Source: Ananas comosus | Lineage: Eukaryota; Streptophyta; Magnoliopsida; Poales; Bromeliaceae | Direction of reading: 5' to 3' | DNA length: 64,000 nt | NCBI RefSeq assembly: GCF_001540865.1 | Contig: NC_033633.1 | Span: 4,070,158 to 4,134,157 of the forward strand | Part shown: in pieces, positions 15,501 to 27,163 of the stretch | Position numbering within the stretch: position 1 is the stretch's first letter | Layout of the letters: every line of letters begins with the position of its first letter | Position numbers and translations under genes: made by a program | The notes under the pieces: model-generated | What the model saw: only the letters and a program-made list of their open reading frames with translations | The model's database searches: none | Told to the model about the DNA's origin: nothing

Positions 15501-15908
15501 AAGATTAAGAAGATGTATGAGATTTGGATGAGTAAGAGAAGTGCTCCAAAAAAATATTAATTTTTTTAAGATTGATGTTTTTTGTTTTATTTTCATATTA
15601 TGATCATTTTTTTGAGTAGACACTGTTGTGGGCAAAATTTCTTTCGTAGATTAAAAAGTATGATGCGGAGATTGGAGTCTGAGACGCCAACCAAAATTTT
15701 CTTAAGGCAGATACGTTAAGTTATTATTTATGTATTTCATATGCTTTTAGCTATTATTTTATTTTTTTAACAACTGAATTTAGTCATGTAAATTGACTGT
15801 ACTTAACATGATATAGCTTTCTATAAGCTATAAATATAAATTTTATTAAAATATTAAAAATTTATTTTTATTATCTATCTGTTGCATCGCGCGGGTCTCT
15901 ACACTAGT

Positions 15909-16395
15909 TATCTATAATTAGCCAATAATATTTTGCTAAAAATCAAAATAGGGTGGAGTTTTTGGGCTACTAAGCCTCCAAAATCTTATAAGTATAAAAA
16001 TAGGCATTTAAAATTTTTATTTCTAAAAATAGATTGATAAAAATAATGAATTATTTATCATTTTTTTAAAAGCGGTGAATGATTCACCACATTTATCCTA
16101 ATTTATATATTTTCTACGTCCAAACTTCAAAATGTATATAATATTAAATACTAAAAATAGTTTTAATTATTTAAAGAAAGTGATGAATGACTTACTATAT
16201 TTAAAAGTGATAGTTTATTCGCCGTTCTAATTTTATAAATAATTTTTTTTTGAGAGATAAGTAGCACGCTATTCGTTTCGTTTATTTTATTTAGAAATAA
16301 ATTTAGCTGAAAATATGAATTAATTAGGATTCGAATATAAAATCTCGAATACCAACCATCAAACCTTTAGCCAATTTAGAGTACTATTTTTATAA
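15909..16395. other. AT-rich intergenic DNA
   Basis: No gene is seen. The words 'ggtgaatgattcacca' (16074-16089) form a short palindrome reminiscent of the fold-back motif in the element at 31017-31818. Confidence 0.35.
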
Positions 16396-16763
16396 GGGAA
16401 AATTTCAAAAACCCCCCTTGTGGTTTCGTAGTTTCTCACTTTGCCCCCCTGTGGTTTAAAATGTATCAATTAGACCCCCTGTGGTTTCTTTTTTCTCTTT
16501 TTTTTTTTTATCATTTTCATTATCTTTTTTTTTTCTTAAATCAGTGATAAAGTTAAAATTAAGGGGTACTAAAGTGAATATTTGATAAATCTAGATGGAT
16601 ATCTGAAGTTTTTTGAATATAATTTAATAAAATATTAACGAAAAAGCTACCGAAAAGATAAAAACGAAACCACAGGGGAGGAGGGAGAATTGATACATTT
16701 TAAATCTAGAGGGGCAAAATGAGAAACGATGAAACCACATGGGTTCTTTTTTAAAGTTTTCCC
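16396..16763. mobile_element. MULE-like MITE, family M1 (copy a), in the RPB5 promoter region
   Basis: The 368-bp element starts GGGAAAATTTCAAAAACC and ends TTAAAGTTTTCCC. It is flanked by the exact 9-bp duplication TTTTTATAA (16387-16395 and 16764-16772). The arms carry 'tgtggttt...cactttgc' and its inverse. It lies 195 bp upstream of the RPB5 start codon. Relatives: 47376-47809, 48834-49188, 52934-53289, 60892-61230. Confidence 0.9.
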
Positions 16764-16958
16764 TTTTTATAATTGTAGTACGTTCGAAGAGTATTAATAA
16801 AAGAGATTCTAATAGAGTGGTCGCAAAGTGGACGGCGGTCCGACGTGGCACTGCGTGGGACGCCTGTAACGGTCAAGACTTTTTCTCCCGTCGGCGTTAA
16901 AAGGATCGGACTACTCGAGTGAGAGAGGCGGCGGAGACGACGAGGGCGTCGGAATAGG

Positions 16959-19900
16959 ATGGGGGACGAGGTGGCGGCGAGCCGTCTGTTCCGGATCCGA
17001 CGGACGGTGATGCAGATGCTGCGGGATCGGGGCTACCTGGTGTTGGACTTCGAGATCAACATGAGCAAAGCCGAGTTCCTCCACAAGTTCGGCCCCGACT
17101 GCATCCGCCGCGACGACCTCCTCATCAACAAATCCAAGAAGAACGACCCCGCCGACCAAGTATATCATTATTACCACCACTATACTCTTACTCTTCTGTT
17201 CGATTTGTCGTTTTCTTCGGGATTTTAGGTCGATTTCTCTTGAATTGGCTTAAGAACTCATCTTGCCTTTCTCACGCCCCCAGGCTTCGGTGGAAGCACC
17301 CATCCGCCGTACGTGTATGGCTCTCCCATACGTACGAAGCGACAACCGGAAACATGCACTTCTATATATGCATACACACAAGGAAAAATATATGATTTTG
17401 GGTATCAAAGTAATGAAGTTCAACTATTCTATCATCCAATCGGTACATTCTGAAATATAAATTCTAATACCCTCTCGAATATGCCAAAAGGGGTGGAAAG
17501 CTATCTATCGCGCGATGCCCTTAGCTCGGTACCCCGCAGAAGAAGAAGGAGCTGAAAAACNATTCTAATACCCTCTCGAATATGCCAAAAGGGGTGGAAA
17601 GCTATCTATCGCGCGATGCCCTTAGCTCGGTACCCCGCAGAAGAAGAAGGAGCTGAACAACAACAACAATGGATGTAAGAGCTACTATAAATAGTTTCAG
17701 TGGGTACAGTAGCCGAAAGGGGTGCTATACTCCACTAGGTCTAATAGAGGCATCAATAATGTGAATAAGACAAGAGCGATAAAGGAGATAAATTAATAAC
17801 CAACATGAAGCTCCTAATATGCCTTTCCTAAAGTTTCACCTAGACAATACTGATGTTCACCATGCCCAATTTCACCGACCGACTCGTAGTTCGGTCAAGC
17901 TCGCACATTTCGGCTCTTATGGGCTATAGTCACATACTTAAGGTCAAAATGCCACATTTGCAACAACTATAAAAATCTTCTTGGTACTTTGTCATTTTCA
18001 TCGAACATGTGATAGGCATCTCCAATGTCATAGTCTCAAATAACTTCAAACATTACTCATTCGACATTAAACTATCTTGGCATGTTATTTAAGTTGATTT
18101 ACCTTATGTCAAAGGAACAACAACAATGATAGGGCATGCTAGGACATAATGTTTCAAAACCTCAACATGAATCAACTTGCTCGTGAACTAGGGTTTCCAC
18201 ATATGATCAGGTATAACAAGTAAACATTGAGTTTCTACAATTAAGTGCCGCAGGATGCTAGAAGGTAGAAAACAACTAGAAACAAGAAGTAAGAAGATAT
18301 AGTGGGAGATCACCTTTTCTGGTAAACTAGGGTCCGCGGAATCTCGTTGAAACTTTGTCGTAAACTCAATCAAAGTTGTTAGTCCACCAAACAACCCTAC
18401 AAGAAGGGTTTCAATACATCAACAACAACTAAAGAGCCCTAGAATCTATTTTTTTTTCCAAATTTTTCCAAGAAATACTGCCTATAAGGAATCTCCCCAA
18501 CAAAATCCTAAAAGATCACATACAAGGAGTTCAAAACATTCATCTTATCTATACAACGGCCTAGCTCTTAGATCCAAGCACCGTGCTTCTAGGGTTGGAG
18601 TCTCCAAGGCTTCTTTTATCAAGCATTGCCTCAACTTCGAGCTTGGAGGAATGGAGATCTCTAGAGGAAGAAGATGACGTGGGGTGTTAGGGTTTTGCGG
18701 GGGAAGAAGAAAAAGAGAGGAAAAAGAAGAAGTAGAAGATGGAGGAGTGGGGGGGAATGGGGTTTCTCTTGTAGAAGGGGGGTGAAAGGGAGAGAAAGGG
18801 TTGTGTTTAAATAGAGTTGTAACAAGAGTAACTAGCCCCCAAACAAAAGAAACTAGCAACAACTATCAATCTCAGCCCATAAGAGGTTTCGGGTGCCCGG
18901 AAGAACTTTTGGGCGCTCGAAAGTTTGCGACTATTGAGTCCAAAACTCTCGAGTTAAGCATTCGAATTGGTTTCCGGTGCCCACTTGCTAGTCCGAAATG
19001 TTTCAGGCGCTTGCGGGGCAATATGGGCGCCTAAAAGTTTAATGGTTCGAGCTAGTGTCTCTCTTAGTCTGAGCATTTAAAACTGATTCAGACCCCCGCT
19101 CTCTTGTCCGCAGGATTCGGACGCCTACCGAACAAGCTGTACGCCCGAAATATTAATAACTTGCGCTAAGATAGCTTTCAGTCTGAGCGTTTGGTACTGA
19201 TTCAGACGTCCGCATTAGAAGGTTTGAAACATTTCGAGCGCCTGAATTTCCTTTTTGGGCGTTCGCAAATCAGAGAGGCGCCAACCCATTTCCGGGCGCC
19301 CGCAATAATTTACAGGCATTTGGATGACTAGAAAATTCTAGATCTTTAGTTTTCATGTCAACTTCGCACCAAAACCACTCAAATTCCTCTCTAACCTTTT
19401 CAAAACCTTCTAAATAGTATCAAATACTATTTTATATTGAAACTTTGCTAATTACAAAAGTTCATTATACTAAAGTCTTATTAAATTTTTGGGCTAAATA
19501 AACATCCTCTAATCTAAAGACGTTTCTCAAAGGATCGCCTAGACTTTAAATTCTGGCAACTAGATCTCCTGAACTTTTATCAAATAGTTCATTCGGCTCC
19601 TTCCCTCGAGCGACGTTACTAATAAAATAACGTGTTGGTGGCATGCCTTACAGATGATCATGTAAAACTTTGAAACACAAAATGGAAACTACTACTCTTT
19701 TCACGGATAAAAATAACCATAATGATGGTAGAATAAGCTTAATCCATCTCTGATTTTTTTTTTTTTTTTTTTTTTTAAATGTTGGAGTAGTAAGACTGGT
19801 ATTTATGTTATTTAGAGCTTCACAAGATCACATGTAAGATATTTCTTGAGAATAGTTGTAATTGGTATCTTTCTTTGAGAAGAAGGGCCCAATGGACTAT

Positions 19901-22900
19901 TCGATAAAGTTTAGGGTGTCCAGTTGCCAAAGTTTAAAGTTCAGCAGCCCATTTGCTGAAGCTCCAAAGTTTAGGGGGTGTTGTACATTTTTCCCTAAAT
20001 ATTTATTTGTTTCATGGGATTGAATGGCGTACTGAATGCTGGAAACCATGCTCAAGGTTTTTTCTGAAATAAAATTCTGGGTTAACTTGCATATGCTTTG
20101 CATAGATCGCCAGGTCAGTTATTGTTAAATTCTTTAGTTGGTATATTGATTGCTACATATGTGTCGAAGTTAGAAAATTTTTACTTTATTCCTGTTTGCA
20201 ATCAATTTGTCTGGTGTATTTTCTCCTTTTCTCTGTTATGTAAATTCTCTTGAGCTAATTGTTTTTTTTTTCATTTTCTGATTGTAGAGTGATTATTTGC
20301 CGATTATATGAACTAAAGGTCAGTTTTTTAGTTTAATCTCTCTTAAATTAGCTTCATACTTGAGGTTCTCTTATTAAGCTATGCTAAATGGGCATGTTTT
20401 GTATTCATACATGTGTGATGAGTTTGAAACTGTAGCTTAATTGAATTTATTCATTGGTTGCCTGCTGTCTTTTTTCTGTTATATTTCAATTTATGTAGGT
20501 TAATTCATTTTTACTGATTGTGGGGGCTAATTAATGACTATATTTGTTAAAAGAGGTTGGTTTTTTAGCTTAATTATCTCAAAATTGGCTTAAAAATTCA
20601 GTTGGTTTATCAACCTCTTCTTTATTTGACGGGATTCTAGAAGCTCGAAACCTTTCTGAAGATTTTTGTTGAATTTAATTCTAGGTTAACATGCATATAC
20701 TTTGCATCAGTCCTAGGTTCAATTACTGTTCAATTTCTTAGTTGGTTTACATATTTATCTTGGTGATATTTCTATTTCCTGGTATTCATTAATTTACTAG
20801 TTTGTATCTGGCCCCCACCCCCAATCTTTCTCTTTGCTAAATCGCTAATAGTGCAGGTTTTTTTAGCACCCTGGTAGCGGAAGCACCACTGCGAAATGCA
20901 TTTGTCGTAGGCCCGTCGCATACTTAAGATTTCAAGTTTGCTTGGCATTAATATCAAGTAACCTTGTGCAGTTTACATCTTACCAAACAACTCGCATGTT
21001 TGAAACTTCCAAATTTGATATTACATTTTTAATACAAGTTCATACAAGTTTTAGTTCCAATATAATCTAATACATGCCCAAAATGATAATCCAAAATACA
21101 AGGATAAGATCCACATGTACAAAGATGGAGGCGATCACAATATGTTACTAAGTAATCGTCATTGTCTTGCTCAATCTCATCCCTGTGGTCATACTTGAAA
21201 AATTATAAAAATCACATAATGAGAATTATACACAATAGTTTCTAATGGAAGCTGCTCCCAAAGATGATAAGCCTCACTGAGCCTGATAGTATGTGATCAA
21301 TGGAGAGATAAACAATGTTATGAATGACCAATATATACATAGAGTCTACCTATTATGATAAATAGTTTGTAACTATATACAATAGGAAAACAATGATAAC
21401 ATAGAGTAAGTATAACCAACTAGAACGGCCCAAACAGATATGACTTGATCCAAGATCGAGAAAATGCATAAACGCGGCACCCTGGCCTTAGTTGCAAGCA
21501 TTCTCAACTCAGGGAGCAAAGGACTTACCGTGTTGGGCGCGACCATCACCGATAACCCTCTCATGCCTTCTCCCGTCCCAACTCCCACATACAAAGTCAT
21601 CCCCGGTGGCCCACAGAGTAACATAAGCATAGTGGCAAGTCCAAATAGGGCTAATGTTTCAAACAACAACTCTATGTTGGGAATAAACAAGTATCTGGTT
21701 TGAATTCAACAGTATTGCAGAGTACAAAGAACTAAGTCCAACACTATACCACCTATCCACAAAAGGCATGGCTCTACTAATACAACATGGTAGCAAAAAT
21801 CATTTTAGAGCATGTAATTATATCTCATGACAGCATGTACAACAACAGTAGATAAACAATGAGAACATGGACTTGTAGAACAACGAGGCAAGTAACAGAG
21901 ATCATGAATTCGATTAATGACGACATATGCACGCATGATAGTAAAGGAACTGCTAGACTTTATCATTTTTGGTAAATTTTTGATATCAGAGTTGTTGATT
22001 TCAGAGTTGAATTTTTTGCTAATTTTATTAAATTATATGATATAGATCAACGAAGTTGAAAAGCTTTCCAGATTGATTTCGCTGAATGTTTCTCTAGCTT
22101 AGTCATATATTTGTGCATTATGATTGTTAGTTTGTGCTTTCTTAGGACCACTTGACTCAATATTTCTATTTAAGTGGAGTTTAAATTGCTTTGAAACTCA
22201 TGCTAGTTCTTTCACCCCAGATAAATATTAACTTTTGTATGCAAGTTGGGAAACAAGTTTTTAGTATGGACACCCTTGCTTCTTTGCTTTGCTTAATTTT
22301 TTATTTTTGATTATGTTACGACGAGTGCACAAATAGAAACGAAAAATGGTAATCACAAAGTAGACAAACCACAAAACAGTACAATAAAATGGAACACAGA
22401 TTTACGTGTTTATAGGAAAAAAAAAACCACGGGCGAAAGAGGAGAGAACTTCACTATAAAAAGAGGAGTATAATGTTGTGGAAGTACAATCCACTGTATT
22501 GCCTCTAGGGCAAAAAGAAGAAAGAAGTTCCTTAATGGGATTTCTTCATTATCAGCTCGAGCCCTCCGCTTTCCATCACGGACATCCACTTTTTCCTTCA
22601 CAAATCATTTTCCAAAATTTGTCGCACCATGAAGCTGTTGGCGAATCAGGGGCACAAAATCAAAACTAATAACCAAATTTGGAGGCACATCTAACAGATT
22701 AAATAGTGCAATCAAACATTTCGAGGCAAATTCTTAAGTTCCATTGTTTCTCTTATTTTGCTCTGTACCTTAAATGCTTTTCTTGATTCTTTTACTTTGT
22801 TCTGTACCTTAAATGATTTTTTTGATAGTTTCTTTGCAACTCAGCTATCCTTGGGGCTGTTTGTCATTTTACTTCTGTTGTTCAGAATCATAAAATAGTT

Positions 22901-25900
22901 TTAATTCTAGATAAACCTACTTTTCACCCCTAGAGCAGTCAATGCTAAAAGGTAAAGCTGCAAATGCATTAGAGATAAACATTTTGCGCCCCAGCTGCTT
23001 GTGAGCCATGAGCTTTTGCGCTGGTCGCTTTGAGAGTTTAAAGTTTAGAAAGTAGTGCATTCCCTAAGATCAAACATAACCTTTGTTTGCATCAGTGATT
23101 GGTAACCAAAGTAGAACAACTTTGATTATATGGATTTTTACACATACGAGCATCGAAATTGAACATATTTGTATATATACTCCTATGGATTGAAAATTTG
23201 CATCTATACCATTAAAAATAGGTCATGTTTGCATATATGCCCTTATTCTCAACTTCTCATCAGAGAAAATTAGAAAATTAACAAAACTTATGAAATGACT
23301 GTTGAACCCTATATTTATTTGCACTAAGGTGATTTTTAGTTCTTTTAAGTAGTGTTGATGCAAAAATGAGGGCAATTTTGTCTATCCAAGCCTTAGTTAA
23401 AGTTGAAATGTCTATTGCCTGTTTATCTCCTAGTAACGGATGGGTGAAAGCCCTTTTTTGGCGAAGTTTCTGTCTAGAGGGGCATACACTTAAATAAGTA
23501 TATTTTGAAGGATGTATATGTGAAAGCATTACCATTTGGTTGTTCTATAGATCAAGGATTTAAGTGCCCATCGGCACAGACCGTATCTACCGTGCCATAT
23601 CATACCAACAAGATATTGGCAGGATACACTCCCCGTACCAATGGCACACTCAAAACTCTCTATTCTTTAAGTTAGTAAGTAATTTTCTCAATAAAGTTCA
23701 AAAGATTTGATAAAAATACATAATAAATAGTTAAAATATTTTGTTGCTAAAGAAAATAAATATTTCATGCTATAATGTGTTGGCATACATGAATTTGTAG
23801 TGCCCGGCACGCATCGGCACGGCTCGACACGCACCGTGCTGTATCGTGCCAGCAAGTTTTTGACACGACCTCGTGCCATGGCACTTAAATCCTTGCTATA
23901 AATGTACTTTAGATTTTTTTTTTTTTTTTGTGAGAGAGATTGTATGATTGATGTTTAGAGTTTTGGCTGAAGATCTTGATGTTTTAATGTATTTCTTGTT
24001 GCATTAATAGGAATATCAAGTCTTCTCATCCCTAAGTTTTCTGTATGGAGCAGATTTATGTTTTCTTTCCAAACGATGAGAAGGTTGGTATGAAACACAT
24101 AAAGAAATATGTTGAATTGATGAAAGCAGAAAGTGTTCCCAGAGCCATGTTAGTTCTTCAGCTGAATCTCACTCCATTTGCCAAATCGTACCTTCAAGAA
24201 ATATCTCCGAAATTCTTTTTGGAGGTTTTCCAGGTGACTTGGAATGGCCCTTTTATATTTCATCTTGCAACATTACAATGAGATTTGAAATTTTTGTCTA
24301 CAGCACCTATCTCGATTTTATTTCTCACTAATTTCTGAGTAATAGAGTGTGAGTGGTATATTTATGATGAACAACAACGAAATGCAGGAGGCGGAGTTGC
24401 TTGTCAATATAAAGGATCATGCTCTTGTTCCTGAACACCAGGTGCTTACTAGTCAGGAAAAGAAGACTTTATTGGAGCGATATACTCTAAAGGAAACTCA
24501 GGTATGCGGTATGCCTTAGTTATTACATTGTTATTTAGGCATGTTGCTTGTATTTACAGCTTAATTGTTTCATGTTTGAATCGTAAAATTAATAAATCAT
24601 ATTTATGTATCAACTTCATATTCTACTGAAAGTGACAAATTTGGCGTTAGTTAAAGCAAGAAGACTAGCCTAGGGGTGAAAAGGACCCAATCCCGAATCC
24701 GAAATTTTCAGATAGCAATTGAATTTTTACTGTCCGGCTTGGATTCGGATTCCGATTCGGGTTCAAATTCAGTTTCGGTTTTCAAGTTTAAAAAATTTTC
24801 GGATTGGATCTGAATTCACTTTTCTTCTTTGGATTCGGATTCGGATTATCCCAATCTGAAGCAGATTTTGATATGTTTTCAATACGTAACATCCATTGTT
24901 TGAAAAGGCGCGCCTGAGGCGTGCGCCTCGGCACCTAAGTGCGAGGTGCGGGCCTCAGCTCCTCAGCAATAGCGAGGCGCAGCGCTATTGCTGAGGCGCG
25001 TGCCTCGGGCCTGAGGCGCGCGCCTCAGGCGAGGCACGAGGCGCTCCTGAGGCTCTGAGGCGCGTGCCTCACAATAGCGCCTCAGGCGAGGCACGAGGCG
25101 CTCTTGAGGCTCTGAGGCGCGTGCCTCACAATAGCGCCTCAGGCGAGGCACGAGGCGCTCTTGAGGCTCTGAGGCGCGTGCCTCACAATAGTTAAGTTTT
25201 CTGTGTTTTTGATTCAAGTTTTCGAGTTGTCGGGTTTTGAATTTGCATATTATACTTTAATCCGATAAGATACTCAAAAAACATTAAAAGAAATCCAAAA
25301 AAATTCAAGTTTTGGATTGTCGGGTTTTGAATTTGCATCTTATACTTTAAACTTGATAAGATACTTAAAAATTTTTGAAAGAAACCCAAAAAAACCCCTA
25401 AAAAAAATTAGCCGCTCGCCCTCTCCTCTCCGTCTCTTGTTCTCCCACATCCTCTCTCTGTCGAGCATTCAACAGCAGCTGTGCTAGCAGCAGCAACAAA
25501 CCAGCGGTGGCCAGTACAAGCAATCAGCAGCAGCGGAAGTAGGAAAACAAGTAGTAGCAGCAGCGTCAGCAAGAACATCAAATTAAACTATATGCATGCA
25601 TTTTTTTTACTTTTTGATGGTTATTTCGGAATTTTTTAATGTAGAATATCAAATTAAACTAGGCTTAATAAATGTATGCCTCGCCTTCTTGAGGCGCGCG
25701 CCTTGCAGTGTGCCTCGTGCCTTTTCAAACACCGGTAACATCCATGTTAAATTCATATTTCATATTATTTTTTTAGAATTTGTAAGTTTTTTATATTTTT
25801 GTAATTTATAATAAATTTTAAAATACATTGATAATATTATTTGCTTTTAGTTCTATACATTTGTTAAATATTCAATCGATATCTATATCCGTTAAATATC

Positions 25901-27163
25901 CGACATATATCTGAACCCATTTTTGCTGGAAATGGATTTTAATTTTAGTTTCCTATTAATATCCTAATCTGTTTCAGGATCCGACATAAAAATATGGATG
26001 CGGATATGGATTGAACACTATCTGATCCATGTCGAATCCATTTTCATCCCTAAGACTAGGTGCTTCAGTCATTTTGGAGGCCTTTTATAATTGTAGTTCA
26101 AATAATCAAGCCATGAAGTGTTGAATAAGTTACTCTACACATTGAAGCATCCGTGACAAGGACAAACCAGGAATTGTGTGTTGAGGTCAAATCCTTTTTA
26201 ATTGGTTTTGAGTCACCTACTGTTTTTCATATGGGTTGTCCTTTATTTTCGAGAAAGAATGATATCCTTTTAGGGGCGTGGGCAAATACTGTTACACATA
26301 TGTCGACCACAAAAGCGTAGATGAATAAGAAATTGCATGTGGAACAAAAATGATTGTAACGCAAGTGTCTTTGTTGGCTTGTGTTAATGTGTGATTTTCT
26401 CATTCCTCTTATGCTATAATAAGGTTCAATTACAAAAATCCCCCTTGCACTTTTGGGTCATGTCTCATATAGCCCTCTGCATGAAAAATTGCATCAATTA
26501 CTCCCTTGCACTCTGTCATTGATTCAAACAGATCCAAAACGTAGGATCATCAGCATATTGGGTTGTAGAACTTCGCTAAAACGAGCTGAAGAGTAACTGT
26601 TGGGTCATTGAAGCTGCTAAGGAAAGCATAAGAAATAAACCTGTTTCCTGTATCTTTGAGGAAATTTGCTATCTCATGCACTCTTCCTTGTCCAAAATTT
26701 TACTTGGGATGTTACTATCCTAAAGCTCTTTTCTCTTATAATTTACTACATCTTTCGAAGTTAATTTCTTAACTTCCAACCGTAAGATTCTAGACCGTGG
26801 ATTTATCGAGAATATCTATCTGGAAATTGCACCTGTTTGCTCATTATAAACTAATTAAACAGGATAAGAACAGGTATATATCTGCTGTTAAAATCAAGCT
26901 GCCTCATGTGGAAAACAAAAAACAGAACATTTGGGCATCACCTTTGCTTACTTTATACCTAATGAATGCTATGAAACTTCTTACTGTTAGATATTGTGGA
27001 ACTTCATGTCTGTAATTTCTCGTTTGGTGGATTTCAGCTTCCAAGAATTCAAATTACGGATCCGATCGCAAGATACTACGGCCTCAAACGTGGACAGGTT
27101 GTGAAGATCATCCGACCCAGTGAGACTGCGGGCAGATACGTCACCTATCGATTCGTCGTCTAA
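16959..27163 (+). CDS. NRPB5: RNA polymerase subunit RPB5 (RPABC1), four exons, 206 aa
   Basis: Shared subunit of nuclear RNA polymerases I, II and III (and of the plant-specific polymerases in some paralogues). Exons are 16959-17159, 24054-24233, 24388-24501 and 27038-27163; all introns are GT-AG and phase 0. The protein has the RPB5 N-terminal jaw domain (residues 1 to about 130: '[20 protein letters not shown]' at the start, '[13 protein letters not shown]' and '[15 protein letters not shown]' later). The C-terminal RpoH-like assembly domain follows ('[20 protein letters not shown]', then '[21 protein letters not shown]' up to the stop). The length equals the family norm. Intron 1 is about 6.9 kb and intron 3 about 2.5 kb, both filled with insertions; all coding exons are intact. 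Whether it is the general form or a Pol V-type paralogue cannot be told here. Confidence 0.96.
17461..17657 (+). repeat. Exact 96-bp direct duplication around a single N
   Basis: The 96 bases at 17461-17556 recur identically at 17562-17657. The two are separated by 'aaac' plus one undetermined base at 17561. This looks like a contig overlap left unmerged rather than a biological tandem repeat. Confidence 0.9.
17658..19760. mobile_element. LTR-retrotransposon-like DNA inside RPB5 intron 1
   Basis: The block contains several degenerate repeats of 'gggcgcccg', 'tttcgggcgc' and 'tcagtctgagcgtttggtac' (18890-19320) and a purine-rich minus-strand leader-like stretch (18650-18800). Such GC-punctuated, non-coding text is typical of gypsy LTRs in monocots. 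No protease, RT or integrase coding is seen and I could not fix the termini. It ends near a poly-T run at 19748. Confidence 0.45.
19761..23552. other. Remaining RPB5 intron 1 sequence
   Basis: AT-rich intronic DNA. 20860-21970 has retrotransposon-like text and 22310-22700 resembles a Copia-type LTR fragment, but no ends or coding domains can be supported. The short open frames here have no recognisable similarity. Confidence 0.4.
23553..23895 (-). mobile_element. hAT-type MITE in RPB5 intron 1, same family as 8342-8673
   Basis: The 343-bp element starts CAAGGATTTAAGTGCCC and ends GGCACTTAAATCCTTG. Target duplication is CTATAGAT (23545-23552) versus CTATAAAT (23896-23903), 7 of 8 identical. 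Its sequence matches the reverse complement of 8342-8673, including the AT core with 'aagaaaataaatattt'. It lies 158 bp upstream of RPB5 exon 2. Confidence 0.9.
24897..25734. mobile_element. Nested TIR element with 'gcgcctcaggcg' arms
   Basis: It starts TGTTTGAAAAGGCGCGCC and ends GCCTTTTCAAACACCG. It lies inside the hAT-like element. An 11-bp direct repeat GTAACATCCAT flanks it (24886-24896 and 25735-25745), so the true duplication is 8-11 bp. The left arm is extremely GC-rich with multiple 'gaggcgcg' words. The interior (25195-25680) is AT-rich except for 'gcagcagc' runs at 25470-25570. Confidence 0.8.
25020..25192 (-). repeat. GC-rich tandem repeat, ~60-bp unit
   Basis: The unit 'gaggcacgaggcgctcttga' plus 'ggctctgaggcgcgtgcctc' and 'acaatagcgcctcaggc' recurs three times, at about 25034, 25089 and 25145, with near identity. 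The 84-aa minus-strand open frame over it, with the repeated peptide [17 protein letters not shown], is a product of the repeat and not a gene. Confidence 0.85.

Larger units (their letters stand above)
14503..15908 (+). mobile_element. Non-autonomous Helitron
   Basis: The 3' end 'gttgcatcgcgcgggtctct' followed by ACACTAGT (CTAGT at 15904-15908) matches the plant Helitron terminus C-T-R-R-T with a GC-rich subterminal stretch. The 5' end TCTATTAAAC at 14503 follows an A (14502), and a T follows the 3' end (15909), so the insertion is between A and T with no target duplication, as for Helitrons. Inside are a ~110-bp tandem repeat and a GC-rich block (15130-15300) with a TATA-like motif that may be a captured gene fragment. 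No Rep/helicase is present. Confidence 0.72.
24670..26052. mobile_element. hAT-like element in RPB5 intron 3, with nested insertion
   Basis: It starts CTAGGGGTGAAAAGGACC and ends CATTTTCATCCCTA. The arms repeat 'ggattcggattcggatt' on the left and 'atccgttaaatatccgac'-type words on the right. The flanking duplication is AGACTAGC (24662-24669) versus AGACTAGG (26053-26060), 7 of 8. The 838-bp insertion at 24897-25734 splits it, leaving about 545 bp of the original element. Confidence 0.8.

Noticed and set aside
17263..17760. Possible organelle-derived insertion in RPB5 intron 1
   Set aside because: The texture suggested mitochondrial DNA, but I cannot name a matching organellar gene and would need a search.
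25020..25192. CRISPR-like array
   Set aside because: Units are adjacent without unique spacers, in a plant intron; it is an ordinary tandem repeat.
24963..25217. 84-aa frame with perfect peptide repeats
   Set aside because: It is a direct consequence of the 60-bp GC-rich tandem repeat in an intron, antisense to RPB5.
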